From Acridotheres tristis (Eukaryota; Chordata; Aves; Passeriformes; Sturnidae), in NCBI GenBank assembly GCA_037013685.1, contig CM072888.1:12652216-12716215 (forward strand): DNA of 64,000 nucleotides. The letters run 5' to 3'. Below, one piece after another: positions 40,618 to 52,366 of this stretch. The position numbers were made by a program, and so were the translations under genes. Under the pieces are notes generated by a model. The model did not search any database, was not told the DNA's origin, and worked only from the letters and a program-made list of their open reading frames with translations. The first letter of the stretch is position 1; every line of letters begins with the position of its first letter.

Positions 40618-40914
40618 CGGTGCCAGCTCGGATCGCGTCCGGCGCGGGGGCGGGAGCCGCCGTGGGAAGGGTGGGAGCGGGGTTCTTGTCGGAAAGGAGA
40701 ATTTGGAGGCGCAGTTTTCCCGGAGGGGTGGTGCTGCCCTTTTGGTGGTCGTCCAAGGGCTGCCCGCCAGCTTTCTCCCAGCTTTACGTGGCTGGGTCGC
40801 TGCGTTAAAACGCTAGAAATGCTCCTTCTGTATGGCTCTCAGCCTAAAACACATCCCGCGGGGCAGAAAACTACGCATCCCTGGCATTTGTTGGCGGAAC
40901 TGCCTTAAAGGGCA

Positions 40915-41195
40915 TGTAGCCATAGGACATGGGGTAATGGGTTCCAAGGGAGAGTAGGTGTGGATATTGGGTCGAAATCCTTCCCTGTGAGGGTGGTGAG
41001 ACACGGGAACGGGTTGCCCGGAGAAGCTGTGGCTGCCCCATCCCTGGAAGTGTTCCAGGCCTGGTTGAAGGGGGCTTTGGGCAAGCTGGTCCAGTGAAAG
41101 GCATCCCTTCCCATGGCAGAGGGGTTGGAACTAGATCATCTTTGAGGTTCCTTCCAACCCAAACCATTCTGTGATTCTTTTCTGTGATTCCTTTT
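40915..41195 (+). mobile_element. CR1 LINE 3' end at the upstream edge of the CpG island
   Basis: The stretch has the CR1 3' wording: ATAGGACATGGGGTAATGG, TTCCCTGTGAGGGTGGTGAGAC, GGTTGCCCGGAGAAGCTGTGG and GGTTGGAACTAGATCATC, ending with the short tandem CTGTGATTCTTTTCTGTGATT. Only the last 280 bp remain. It is better preserved than the other short CR1 ends here and lies just outside the GC-rich promoter. Confidence 0.92.
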
Positions 41196-41199
41196 GCAT

Positions 41200-43940
41200 T
41201 TGCTACTACCCCTCCCTGAGGACTCAAATAAACCCATTCACACAGCCTAAACCAAGTAGAGATGCTGCAGCCCACATTCCATGGTTTCCCCCAGGCATCT
41301 TTTCAGTGCTCCAGAGGTTGCTCAAGTCAAATTCGCTTTTCATAGAAATGGCCAAAAAACGCGCTGAAATGGGTGCAATTTCAACCTTTTCCCAACTTAT
41401 TGTCAACCAGTACAGAACATATTTTCTTTTCTTGGTACAATGATAATGTAAAAAAAAAGGTAAAAGCTTTTACAACTACATCATATGTTCTTTTTTTTTT
41501 TAGGTCTCTTGCATTGGGAAGTTGCAGTTGTGTTATGTCATGACAGGTGACCACAGTTTGTGCTCTTCTGTCCGATATTCTTTGCCACACTTTTAATGGA
41601 TTATTTTTCTCTTTTTTTTGTTTTGAAATACCAGTAAAATCGAGCACTTTTTCACAATTATTACTGGGTTTCTTACAAAGTGGATTAAACATCTTGCTAC
41701 AATATTCTAAAGATGATACATAGAAAACATCAGTGAAACTAACTCTTTATTGAAGTGCCAACTTCTGTGATGCCTGAAAACCTCCACAAGCAAAAAGAAG
41801 TGCTAAAGCATGGAGCTGGATTATCTCCTCTGGTGGTAAAATCAACAAAAGAAACTGAATGAGAGGGAATTTTGTTACAGTCAGGGCATGAATACACTGG
41901 CTAAGATTAGACAGGCAGGTCGTGCCTAGGAACCAGGACCTAGAAGCCACCAAACAGTATGGATCAGCTTTTTAGACTGGCTTTGATACATAGTTTCTGG
42001 TCCTGATCTCAGGCAAAGTTACACAGACAAAATTCAAACTCACGTGTGTAACTTGGCTCCAAAGTGGATGGGTCTCAGCTGCGAAGTTATAATTTTTTCC
42101 ACATGCTACCATGCTGCATGGGCATGTCTGGCCTTTGCAGAACAAGTCACATTTCTTAGTTCAAACCTCAGCTGAAGGTTATTTGGAGTAGCCTTTTTCC
42201 ATTTGCTCAGAAGCAGGTCGCAAAAGCCCAGGGAAGTTTAATCCCCCCCTCGTACACACCTTTTGTCTCTCTGAGCTGCCAACTATTGCCACAGGACAGT
42301 GCTCAACCATGTGCAGTGGACTCATACAGACTAATATGTAAATATATATAGATATATATACTAATTTAATGTATTGGCTGTGTCTATGACTGAATATAGG
42401 TTGGACAATCCGGTGCCAGGGTTAGCATTTTGCCACTTTCAAGCTGTTTTGCTGCGTGGTGGGATATGTCATGTGCGGGACTTGCTCTGACTTCTGAACT
42501 CTCTAGCTAGAGAGATGGAATGGACGGAAAGGAATTTTATACAACCTCTGGCAAAGTAAAGCTAAAAGGGAATTCCCCAGCTTTGACCTGGAAAATTTTC
42601 TCTTCTCCTCAAAGGGAATTCCTGCTACAGAGAATTTTCCAAGTCTGTAGAGCAACTGTGTTTTATAAGAGTATCTAAACATGAAATTGACTTCTGGTCT
42701 GTAAAACTAAACTACTTCTATATTAAGAGCCTATTTACAGAGGTTGGGATTAGATCTGTTCGTGTAACTGCCAAGGAAATTCTTGGTGGCACCTCAAATA
42801 TGGTCCTACTTGTGCCCTTTTTTTTTCTTTTTTTTTTTTTTTTTGTTCTCCTCACATGTTATGTGTATTTTTAGTAAGCTCTTTTAGCCCCTGTTAAGAA
42901 TGGTTCACAGTGTGCACCATTCATTGGTGTGTATGTTTTGCCTTTTCCTTGCCACCTTGTTTCCCCTACAGAATTATCTGTAGTCTAACAGATGTTTTAA
43001 GAGACTTGCCAAGATGAGGAATATAAAACAACCCCACATGCAACCGAAGAACATTTGTTGTAACACTTTAGAAAATTAATGTGATTAATATGCAGTCCTG
43101 TATGGAACTGACCTATGCATTTCCATTGTCTTCTTCCAAAATAGGGTTGACAAATTTGCAGCTCACTTTACAGCAAGCAAAGTTACTTGTATAAATGATA
43201 CCTTGCTTATTAACCTAAATCTCTGGACACTGCTAAAATGTGATTATTATTCATTCATGTGATATTCTTGTTCTGTAAATATACATTTCCTGTTTGAATA
43301 GAAAATAACTTGCAATTTTCATGTATGTAATTTATCAGTTCCCTCACCTGACTTTGCTTTGTTTTTTCCCTTTCTCTTTTATTGTGGTAGGCATAATGAG
43401 TTCTTGGTTGAAATCTCTTCCTGCATCTAGAAGAGCTTGTATGTGGCTTTGTTGCTTGGTTGGTTGTTTTAAAACCAGCAAGCCCTGTGAGAAATTTCTA
43501 AAGGGAAACCAAGAAAAGTTTACCATCATATGCAATGCCTTTTTTGCTTCTGTTACCTGAACTCTTTACCTTCCTGGCTGTAATCAGTGACATTCAAGTT
43601 ACTTAGAACATTTAATAGGATTGATAGGTGAGATTCAGTTCAGAATTAGAGTTTAAAGTGGGTGGTTTTAGGAAAAAAATATGTATGTGGCCCACTGATT
43701 TCACCTTGAAAATAAAAATACATAGTGTTGCTAAAGAAGAAAAAAACTGACCATAAACTTGGGGTCTGTTGACTGAAGATTTTATTTACAAAAAATATTA
43801 TTTGAATAATTCAATAAAGAAACATTTACTTGCAGCACCAAGGATACAAAATTTGAATATTTAAGCAATTAGATGATTATTTGCAATGATTTGTTTTCAA
43901 CCGAAGAATGTTAAAGTGCTTTTAAAATATTCATATAATA
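41200..43940. other. Upstream non-coding stretch, nothing recognised
   Basis: AT-rich sequence with T-runs at about 41492 and 42818-42844 and a small TA-rich stretch near 42335-42362. I see no exon, RNA gene or recognisable mobile element. Confidence 0.7.
42818..42844. repeat. Interrupted poly-T run (27 bases)
   Basis: T9-C-T17. Flanks show no recognisable retroposon or processed gene. Confidence 0.97.
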
Positions 43941-43949
43941 AAATCTCTC

Positions 43950-44088
43950 AGCATCCCTGTGAGATTCTGTGCCCTACTTTGTAGATGCATAAAATGGGAA
44001 AGCAAAAGTTTAGGCAACTTTACCAAGTAGCAGAGAAATATATCAGTGTAGGCGGAATAAGGAAGGTCTTCAGTCCTCAGTGAGCCAG
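43950..44088 (+). mobile_element. MIR-like ancient SINE, abutting a CR1
   Basis: The stretch TTTGTAGATGCATAAAATGG, AAGCAAAAGTTTAGGCAACTT and TACCAAGTAGCAGAG, followed by AAGGTCTTCAGTCCTCAGTG, follows the order of the MIR core: a TTTACAGATGAGGAAA-like start, a GACTTGCCCAAGG-like middle, then a TGGCAGAG-like part. It is highly diverged, so the call rests on order of short matches rather than identity. Confidence 0.5.
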
Positions 44089-44090
44089 CT

Positions 44091-44718
44091 GTTCCCAGGT
44101 GGCCAAGAAGGCCAGTGGCAATCTGGCCTGGATCAGCAATAGTGTGGCCAGCAGGACCAGGGCAGGGATCTTCCCCCTGTACTGGGCACTGCTGAGGCTG
44201 CACCCCAAATCCTGTGTCCAGTTCTAGACCCCTCACTACAAGAAAGACATTGAGGGGCTGGAGAGAGTCCAGAGAAATGAAATGGGAGCTGGGAAAGGGT
44301 CAGGAGCACAAGTCCTGTGAGGAGCAACTGAGGGAACTGGAAGTGTTTAGCCTGGAGAAAAGGAAGCTCAGGGGAGACCTCTCTACTCCTCTAAAAGGGG
44401 GTATAGCCAAGTGAGGGTCAGTCCCTCCTCCCAAGTAACCAGGGATAGGACAACAGGAAACGGCCTCAAGTTGCACCAAGGAAAGGTTTAGATTGGATAC
44501 TAGGAAAAAAATCTTCACTGTAAAGTTTAGTCAAGCATTGGAAGAGGCTGCCCAGGGAAATGGTGGAATCACCATCCCTGAAGCTGCTTAAAAGATGTGC
44601 AAATGTGACACTTGGGGACAGAGCTTAATGATGGATGTGGCAGTGCTGGGTTAGCAGTTGGACAGGATGACCTTAAGGGTCATTTCCAAACTAAACAATT
44701 CTAGGATTTCATAATCTC
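44091..44718 (+). mobile_element. CR1 LINE 3' fragment
   Basis: It starts inside the last part of the reverse-transcriptase frame ([20 protein letters not shown], then PLYWALLR and HYKKDIEGLERVQRN). It continues through the 3' untranslated part to GGACAGGATGACCTTAAGG and CAATTCTAGGATTTCATAATC. Frameshifts and stops show it is inactive. It is less than 15 bp from the end of a MIR-like SINE, so the CR1 probably inserted beside or into that older element. Confidence 0.9.
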
Positions 44719-45650
44719 ATTATGAAGCTGTTCTTCATTAACACTTCTTGATGAATGGGAATGTGAGTCTGAGTGTTGTTGAATATGGAATTATCTCTAT
44801 ACAACTGAATGTATCATAGGGAAATGTCTGAGTCCAGGATCTGTGATAACTCTGTGTGTATTTAGAAGGCCTCAGAATTTCCCACCAGTTTTGACAGATT
44901 AGATGAAAATGCCATACAGAATTTCAGTTACTTTTTAAATTAGTTTGTACACTTCCCAAAGGATACATACCTCTGTCTTTAAATTTGTCTTTAAGAATAT
45001 TCCTGAACATCTATTCAAGATTTTTGAAAGCAGTAAAAACCTGTATGAACAAAAGCCATATAAAACCAATGTTAAGCCTGAAACACAAAAATGTAGAGAA
45101 GAAGAGATCCTCGCAATATGTTTCATTTCATTTTGCTGTACCAAAGAAGACTCAAATGTATCAAAACCCTTCCCAGCAAGGTACTGAGAAAGGACCCATA
45201 AAGCCTCCTCATGGCTGCTCGGATGTCTAGTAATTCTTTTCCTTCCAGATTAGCATCTTTCTGTAGAACATTTCTAGCCCTTTGCTAATATTCAACAGAG
45301 ACATTATGTCCCATTTTCCTGTCCCTCATGTAGGAATTAATGAGAGGAGTGGGATGCTATCTCCACCCAGAGCAGCATGAATGAAGTTGTAAAATATTCT
45401 CAAAATAAGTAAGTACATCATACTAGTTTTTATGCTGTAGTAAACATCTTGGAAGAGCTAGGATACCCTCCCAATAGATTCCTTCTGAAGTCATCTGAGA
45501 TCTCAGTCCTTTTGCACTCCAGTAAAATTCAGCTCCTGGTTATAACTGGTTGTTAGAGACATGAGGTAATGATCCTCACCCTCTCAAGCTGGATCAGAGA
45601 TGGCCACATTAAATAAATTGAGTATGTTTTTTTATGATACAAATAAATGT

Positions 45651-45822
45651 CTAACTCCATGTGCCCATGCTGGTGGATTACATAAAGGGCTCCAGGTTCC
45701 TTTTCATTAAATTCTCCAGGTGTGATTCAGCAGTGCTTTGAAAAGGAAAGTTTCCAAATCAAAGCTCAAAGGGTACACAGTTGAAAGCCTAAAAAGGAGG
45801 AGGCATTAGAACACCTACAAAT
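45651..45822 (+). repeat. Unidentified dispersed repeat, copy B (upstream of DCLK2)
   Basis: This is the partner of 38481-38650, about 7.2 kb away on the other side of exon 1 and the promoter. The best-conserved part is CAGTGCTTTGAAAAGGAAAG with its left flank ATTCTCCAGGTGTGATTCAG. Neither copy has obvious terminal repeats, a poly-A tail or target duplications. Confidence 0.85.
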
Positions 45823-46095
45823 TGTATGTCTTTACCAATGAATCTACACTGCGAGATATTTGTGAACTTGCTTTTTTTTTTTCAACAGTTCAAGGCTGTC
45901 ATATTGACTTCTATGACTCATTAGGCTTTGCATATGGCAAATTTCATCTATCCAATATGTCTGTAACTGAATAAAAATAGCTTAAAATTTAGATAATTTG
46001 AAGAGAACAAAGACATGATTTACAAAGAAATCTTTTACTCATCTATTTTTTCTAGCATATTTAGAAAGAAGTCATTAGGGTTTTTAAAACGTCTA

Positions 46096-46115
46096 TTTTT
46101 TTTTTTTTTTTTTTT
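46096..46115. repeat. Poly-T run of 20
   Basis: An uninterrupted T20 tract. No recognisable retroposed sequence lies on either side, so it is not clearly a reverse-oriented poly-A tail. Confidence 0.97.
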
Positions 46116-47593
46116 GCTGCTAACCCCATCATCATTTTTGTATAATCATTAATAATTCTAATTCCATTTGTTGCTGTTTCATTACAAGGCATCAAAATTC
46201 TATATTTTCAATAGAGATGGTTGTCTGGATAGTTGCTATAACTCTGGTTGAACAATCCATGATCCAGAATTAAAGGGATCATTTAATCTGTTGTCTTACT
46301 AAAAAGTATGATTATTCATATGGTATTAAAAGTAGGAAAATACAGGATCTTTAAAAAATCCTGAAGAATTATGTTATTTTAGATGTTAAACAACTTATAA
46401 GGATAAGATTCCAATAAAATCTTTCAAAGATCACTGCCAACAGTTATTTGTTATAGTGAATTTCCAATATAATTAAAAATAAAAAATTAATGTGTTTTCT
46501 GGGACAGCTACTTCAGCAAAAGATGTCTAAAGTAAACGGATGCCCCAAACCTGATGAAAACAACAATGAAACAATGAAACCTATTCTGAAACAAATGACC
46601 TGCTAAAGGAATTTCTAAAAAATGTAATTTTATAATAAAATGGTTACTGAAGCAAAACCAACTACATAGAATTCTCTCATCTACACTCGATTCCTAGATA
46701 GTTTTTTTCTCACCCACCTGGGGCTGCTGCCCTTATTTGAATCTGATATTTGCAAATTTGAATCTGGGCAATGCTCTTGGTAGAATAATAACCCTCACCT
46801 CCCAATGTCATGTAGCAGGACGTTAAGATAGCATATTTATGTTACTTTGAGAAAAAACCCATCGTATGGTGTAGCTATATACCATGAGCATCAGCAGGCA
46901 ATATAACAACTGCAGAGAATGAAATGAGTAATAGTTTTCCCCCTTGATTTCTTCCATGTCACAGTTGACTTCACTGGCTTCAGGGGCCTTTTTATCCAAG
47001 GAATGATTTTTTTTGTAAAACAGGAGAAGAATGTACAAATGGCATCTATTGATAATATGACCAAGATGCAAGAAAAGGGGAGGTACCACATTGCATCAGA
47101 GCTGTTAGTACAGCTGTCAGCAAAAGGACAGATTTTCAAGCCCACAAACCTCTTTCACATCCAAAAAAGCAGCAATATATTTGCACCATTTAAGAGCAAT
47201 GTTGCTCTAAGAAAAATTACTTGAGCAATTACTTATGTTAATCAAAGTTAAGATCAGAGTGGCATATTAGCAAGAGGATTTAGAAACCTTGTGATATAGA
47301 GAGTAAAATAGGTGATTGTTGCTTCTGGGAACTAGAGGCAGAACAAGGAACTGCCTTGAAGAAAAACACTGGGTGTAAAAAAGACCTCCTGACTTTACAT
47401 TGGATCTGTGAATTCCAATACCTGGAAGAAATAGGAATTTTATTCCTTAGGTTTACTTTCTGGCTGGACCTTGTAACTCCCTTGAGGATTTTAAAAATCA
47501 TAATTAATGCAGAATAGAATGGTGATGCTTTACAGAAATATCTTGAAGATTGGAGAAGTGGAATGACTTGCAGAAGTAAAGGTGCAAGGTCAT

Positions 47594-47643
47594 TTATGTA
47601 TATGTATGTATGTAGATATATATATATATATATATATATATAG
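47594..47643. repeat. Compound TATG/TA microsatellite
   Basis: A TATGTA-rich stretch passes into an uninterrupted TA run of about 26 bases ending at 47642. It is a likely length-variable marker and a possible slippage site. Confidence 0.97.
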
Positions 47644-50600
47644 TTTCTATTCCAGGGTGGAGTAGAAACTCACCACTGGGAAACAGAAGAAAAGAAAGGA
47701 GGGAATGAACTGTTGATCAGAAGTTTTGGCTAAGCTGCAAGAACAGCAAATGCAGCCTTTCACTTTCTTTTTCATCTGAAGATGATCAGGTGCAGTATTT
47801 AATTAAAAATAGTGCAGGGAGACTTTCAGAATAAACAATTACTGAATGCAACTTATATTCTTTTAAAGAATAATCAAATTGTATTTTTTTAAAAGTAAGC
47901 AAGCTATTATTTCTGGTCTGTTGATAGGTTTAGGGTAAGCATGGCATTGTCTGTGGATGCATATTTTGCTTTCAAAGCCTATATATGGCCTTATCCTTGT
48001 TGCTGCTTGGCTGTGGAATTCCTCAGCCATGGTGATATTCCCAGTGATAGACTTTATAAAGTGTCAGAACCTTTTTTTGTACTGTGCAAGTACCGTGATG
48101 GTGATGATCAGGAAGAGTTGCCGAAATTGCTGATGAGAACTTTATAGTATTATTTAAAGATCTGTCACCTAGCCAGCAACTGGGGGAGACAGCTGTATCC
48201 CCTTACAATGTTTTCACTCTTTTTATGCTCTGTGCACATCACTAGAGACTGATTTCAGCTTAGTGCTCTAGTAACTTGTTTTAGAGAATTCTTGCATCTA
48301 AAGAAAGGTGTTGTTCTGAAGATGAGAGATCAAGCCCAATCCTGGCCTTCCAGGCTTGTGTGACTTCTTTAGTAATTATGGTGTGAATATTTGCATGTGT
48401 GTTGTCAGATTTACTGGAGAATGGCATGCTGCTGTTTTGTTCCTAATCACCAGCAAAACTTTTAGTTAACTTCAGCAAAATTATTCTGTCTGTTCATCGG
48501 CACAGTACCAAATGATGTTGAGTCAATAAGGTCAGCTCCTGTACAGGAAAGAGAAAGCAGCCACTTGGATTTCACTTGATGAGAGTATTGCTTTAGTTTT
48601 TAAAAGCAAGTCAGATGCAGTGTTGTGAAAACCCTTAATCTTCTCCTATTCTTTCTCTATCAGTCATACTTTAGCTGGCTTGGTTTTGTACTCTTCATGT
48701 CTCTGACAAGAAATCTATACATTTGACTTCTTGCTGCCAGCAAAGCCATTTGCATTAGGAGCAGAATGATGTCTCTCAACTACTACAGCCAGCATGATCG
48801 AAGTCATGTGGGAACTTTGCCAGATGGAACTTTTGGCCTTAATAAAATAATGAAATGCACTTTGGGGCTTAATTTTTGGCATTAACGTTGTGAATATCAA
48901 GTTTTTTTTCTCCAGATGACTTAGATTGAGATTATTGCTGCCTTATGACTTCTTATTTTAAGACTGCTGATCTTGATAGGTCTGGAAAGAGGGAAAGAGT
49001 CTGATTTGATAAATAAGGAAACCATGAGAAGTGAGTGGAAGGAATCTGGTGAGCTTCTGAGATCCTCATACTGATACTGTGTATGGGCTTGAAAGCAAAC
49101 AATTTGCTGCAAAACCAGTTATGTTTCTTCCAGACTGGGTACTAGTCTGTGCCGCTTTGTAAAGAGCTGGAAATAATATAGAATTAAAGCATTTGCATAG
49201 AGATTGTCAAGTGCAGCCAACTCTTATTCTTGAGAAGGCAGAACCTTAAGCAAAATAATTTCAAGGTCAGTTGTGACTCAATTAGGAATAATTCTTATTT
49301 AGACTTCTAGCTGAGAGGCAGAGGAGATGAGGGGGGCACAGATGAAGGGTCACAGAAGCTGACTGCTGACAAAAGAACAACTATGGCTACAGGCACAAAG
49401 TAACCTTGGGCTGCTCCAGAGTCCTCAATATATTTGCTGAGCCTGAATTTGGAACAAAAGTAATAATTTCGAAACTTTTTTTCCCTTGAAGGAAAGTCAG
49501 ATGCTAGGATTTAATTGGAAATGAAGCCGTCTCAGAGAACTTAAGGTATTTTCATTATGTATTTCCTCAAACCTCAGAGATGGGTGATTTTAAATGCAAT
49601 ATAACTCTTCGGTTCTGTGGTAGTAAGGAGAAGCAAACCATTCCCAGAGTACTCAGTTTTAGCTCTTCTTTGTTTCTTTCCATATTGATAATGGATTAAG
49701 TGCCACAAGTACACTGAAAGGACTTAGTGCTAAACCCAGAGAGGTTTCAATCCCAAGAATTTGTCTGGAAGGAGTGTGCCTACAAATGGTAATTCATCAA
49801 CCTGGCCCATGTGTTTGCAGAATAGGAACATAAATACTACTGACAAACACAGGAGCTGCAATAAAGTCTCCTGGGAAGGGTTTCCCTCTTGCCATTAAAT
49901 ATTTGGGGGTTTATTTTTATTTTTTTCCGGAGTTAGAAAGTTCATTAGCCATTCCTATATTGTTCTCCTGCCGTATACAGAAAAAAACTGAATGGCTGAA
50001 GTACAGGGAAAACAAAAACCCTTCACAGGTACTCAGTTACAAACACAAAGGTGTTCTATGTCTTTTCCCCTCAGTGATGTAAGTCACTAGATCTAGGCTA
50101 TTGTGTAGGAGCCAGCGGTGAATTCTAATAGTGAGAAAAATCTATGAAAAAAATCTTTCTGGGAACTTCTACTCTTTTCTAGTAGAGCTCTCTTAGGGAA
50201 TGTGATAACTCGTATAGGCTAAGTAAAAAATGAAAGGTTTATCTCTATGTATTTTTATATCTACAGATATAAAATTTATATCACACAGACACATATAGTG
50301 TCAGTGTGTGTTCTACTTTATAGAACAGCAAGTGTAACACCTGGAAACGAGTAGTTAGCCAGAGCAGATAACAGGGAATTAGGCTATTAATCTGCTTAAC
50401 GAGGACATATGCCAAAGTAGTTTAAATTGTGCTAGTTTGCAGTTCTATTCTTATATAAGAGGGATTCAAATTTAGCAAGATGTGCAGGGGTAGAAAAGAG
50501 TATAAGACTATAGTTCATGCAAAGTCCAAATGCAAGTGCAGTAACTGTCCTATTTCAGTGTTTCACCCAGAAATAGACAGGCTTGTGGTCCAATATGAGC

Positions 50601-52225
50601 TGGGTTTACACCAGCTGGGATGGTATAGACTTGATTGATGTGCAAAGCTACATTTTTCAGCAGATATTCCATCTGTTCTCTTGTCTGATCCTCTACTGGC
50701 AAATTAGTCATGAGAATCTGCTGTTATCATACTATGGAAATATTTCTGGTTTGATTTTTTAGATTTTAATTCTATTTTAATTAGGCAGTTGTGTGTCCCA
50801 CTGACATTTTTGTTTTGAATGGCCAGAAAATAACTTTACTGTGAGCATGGTGGAACTTTTGCCACCCTGCTGCTCACTTACTCTATGGCAGGTAATTCTC
50901 AGAGACTTAGTGACCTCTGAAATTGTAGGTCAGTATTCTTTGGCCTGGGAATGTCTATTACATGGAAATGTTGTGGATTAAACAAAGAGAATAGAGGGAG
51001 GATTAATATTGAGTTTGTGAAATATTTATTACATGAAAACCTTAGCAGATAAAAGATCATATCTTTTTTTTCCTTACTTGGCTTCATATTGCTTTTATTT
51101 TATCCTTCCTCCAGTCTGGAAGATTTTTAAATGTAAGGAAAAAAGGTGGCACTGACTTTGCAACATACGTCTTTGTAGATGATACATGGATTAATACTGC
51201 TCAGCCAGTGGCTGAATGGTGGTGGTTTTGTCAGGATCTGAGGAAAAAAACATCTTTTTGTGTTTTTAGAGCTGTGTTTGTAGTCAGGGGAAGACTGGTT
51301 GTACTGATATCGAGTTTGATCAGATTATTCTGCCATCTTGTGGGTAATTCGAGGATGTGGAGGATTTTTTCTTATTTATTTTAGAAATACAAGTTTTATA
51401 TCTCTGTAGGTTAATATTTGCAGGAAGAATGTTATAAGAGAGGATTAAAGGTGAAAAGAACACAATTTCCAAACATATCAGAGTTTTTTTAGCTAATTGT
51501 ATGTTTGTATCCTATTATGCAGCTTAGTTATTTCTCCCTTTTTCATCTCTTTTCTTAATTTAAGGAATGCATTTGCTACATTTAACAGCAATAAAAAGGC
51601 AAATTTAAATCATATTTTCTGGAGTACAATTCTTTATCTGTTAGGAAAAAACCAACAAACACCCTCCTCAGTAAAACAGAATGAACAAACAATCTCCAGC
51701 TTTTGTTTTAAATATTCATTTTAGAGCAGATTGCTTGGCTGCAGTGTCTTTGTATCTCTGTTGTGAGAACTCTGTGACCCATTGCTGTCCTGCTCTTCTT
51801 CAGTCCTCTGGTGGGTTCAGCTGTTTCACAGCCAATTATTGGGTATTTCTCTACTGAGAGCTAGGAAGGGCTGCAAGAAGAGCTTATGCATAGAATACCA
51901 TAGAATTTTGTAGCTCACAAATTGGGTCTAGCTAGCCGTGTCTCCCTCTATGTGCTGTGATGTACTGAAAATAAATAGGTGATTTGTGTTGTGTACATTT
52001 CTGATAGTAAAAAAAAAAATAAAGGCATAGGGAAAGGCTACTTGGTGATGTGGACATCAACATAACACATTAAACTTAATGAATCTAGACCCATCTCTTT
52101 GTGCAATTCAGAAAAATACTATTTGGAAGTCACTGGGTGAATTCTTATTGCCTAATTGTTATTGCACAAGTGTGCAGGCTCTAGCTGAGAGTAGTGGGTT
52201 GTAAGAAGTGATAACCAAACATAAT

Positions 52226-52322
52226 AAAATCATAGGGCAGTTGGGGTTGGAAGGGGTCTTTAAAGGTCCAGTCACCCAATCTAACCCCCTCTGCAATGAG
52301 CTGGGACATCTTCAACTAAATT
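52226..52322 (-). mobile_element. Short CR1 LINE 3' end upstream of DCLK2
   Basis: AATCATAGGGCAGTTGGGGT, TTGGAAGGGGTCTTTAAAGG and ACCCCCTCTGCAATGAGC, then GGGACATCTTCAACTA, match the reverse complement of the CR1 3' end. A simple TA/CA repeat follows directly. Confidence 0.85.
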
Positions 52323-52325
52323 AAA

Positions 52326-52366
52326 TGTGTATATACATATACATACACACACACACATATATATAA
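52326..52366. repeat. TA/CA microsatellite next to a CR1 end
   Basis: Mixed TATACA units followed by (CA)n and (TA)n directly after the 5' side of a minus-strand CR1 fragment. Confidence 0.95.

Larger units (their letters stand above)
39350..40790. promoter_or_regulatory. DCLK2: CpG island covering DCLK2 exon 1 and its promoter
   Basis: Base composition changes abruptly here from AT-rich to strongly GC-rich, with dense CpG and long runs of G and C. The island covers exon 1, the start of intron 1 and roughly 780 bp upstream of the start codon. GC-box-like motifs are visible (GGGGGCGG near 40613 and GGGGGCGGG near 40645). I see no TATA box or CCAAT box at a convincing place, which suits a TATA-less CpG promoter with dispersed starts, as is usual for neuronal kinase genes of this type. 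The exact transcription start cannot be read from the sequence. Long open frames on both strands here come from the lack of AT-rich stop codons and are not genes. Confidence 0.85.

Noticed and set aside
39860..40908. Long frames of about 190-320 codons on both strands across the CpG island
   Set aside because: Stop codons are rare in GC-rich DNA. The translations are Ala/Gly/Pro/Arg-rich without domains, and several overlap the real exon 1 on the other strand.
47510..47595. Possible MIR fragment before the microsatellite
   Set aside because: Only two short matches (TTTACAGA, GACTTGC) are present; too weak to list.
47941..48147. Plus-strand frame of 68 codons with several Cys
   Set aside because: No signal peptide pattern, domain or splice support that I can see.
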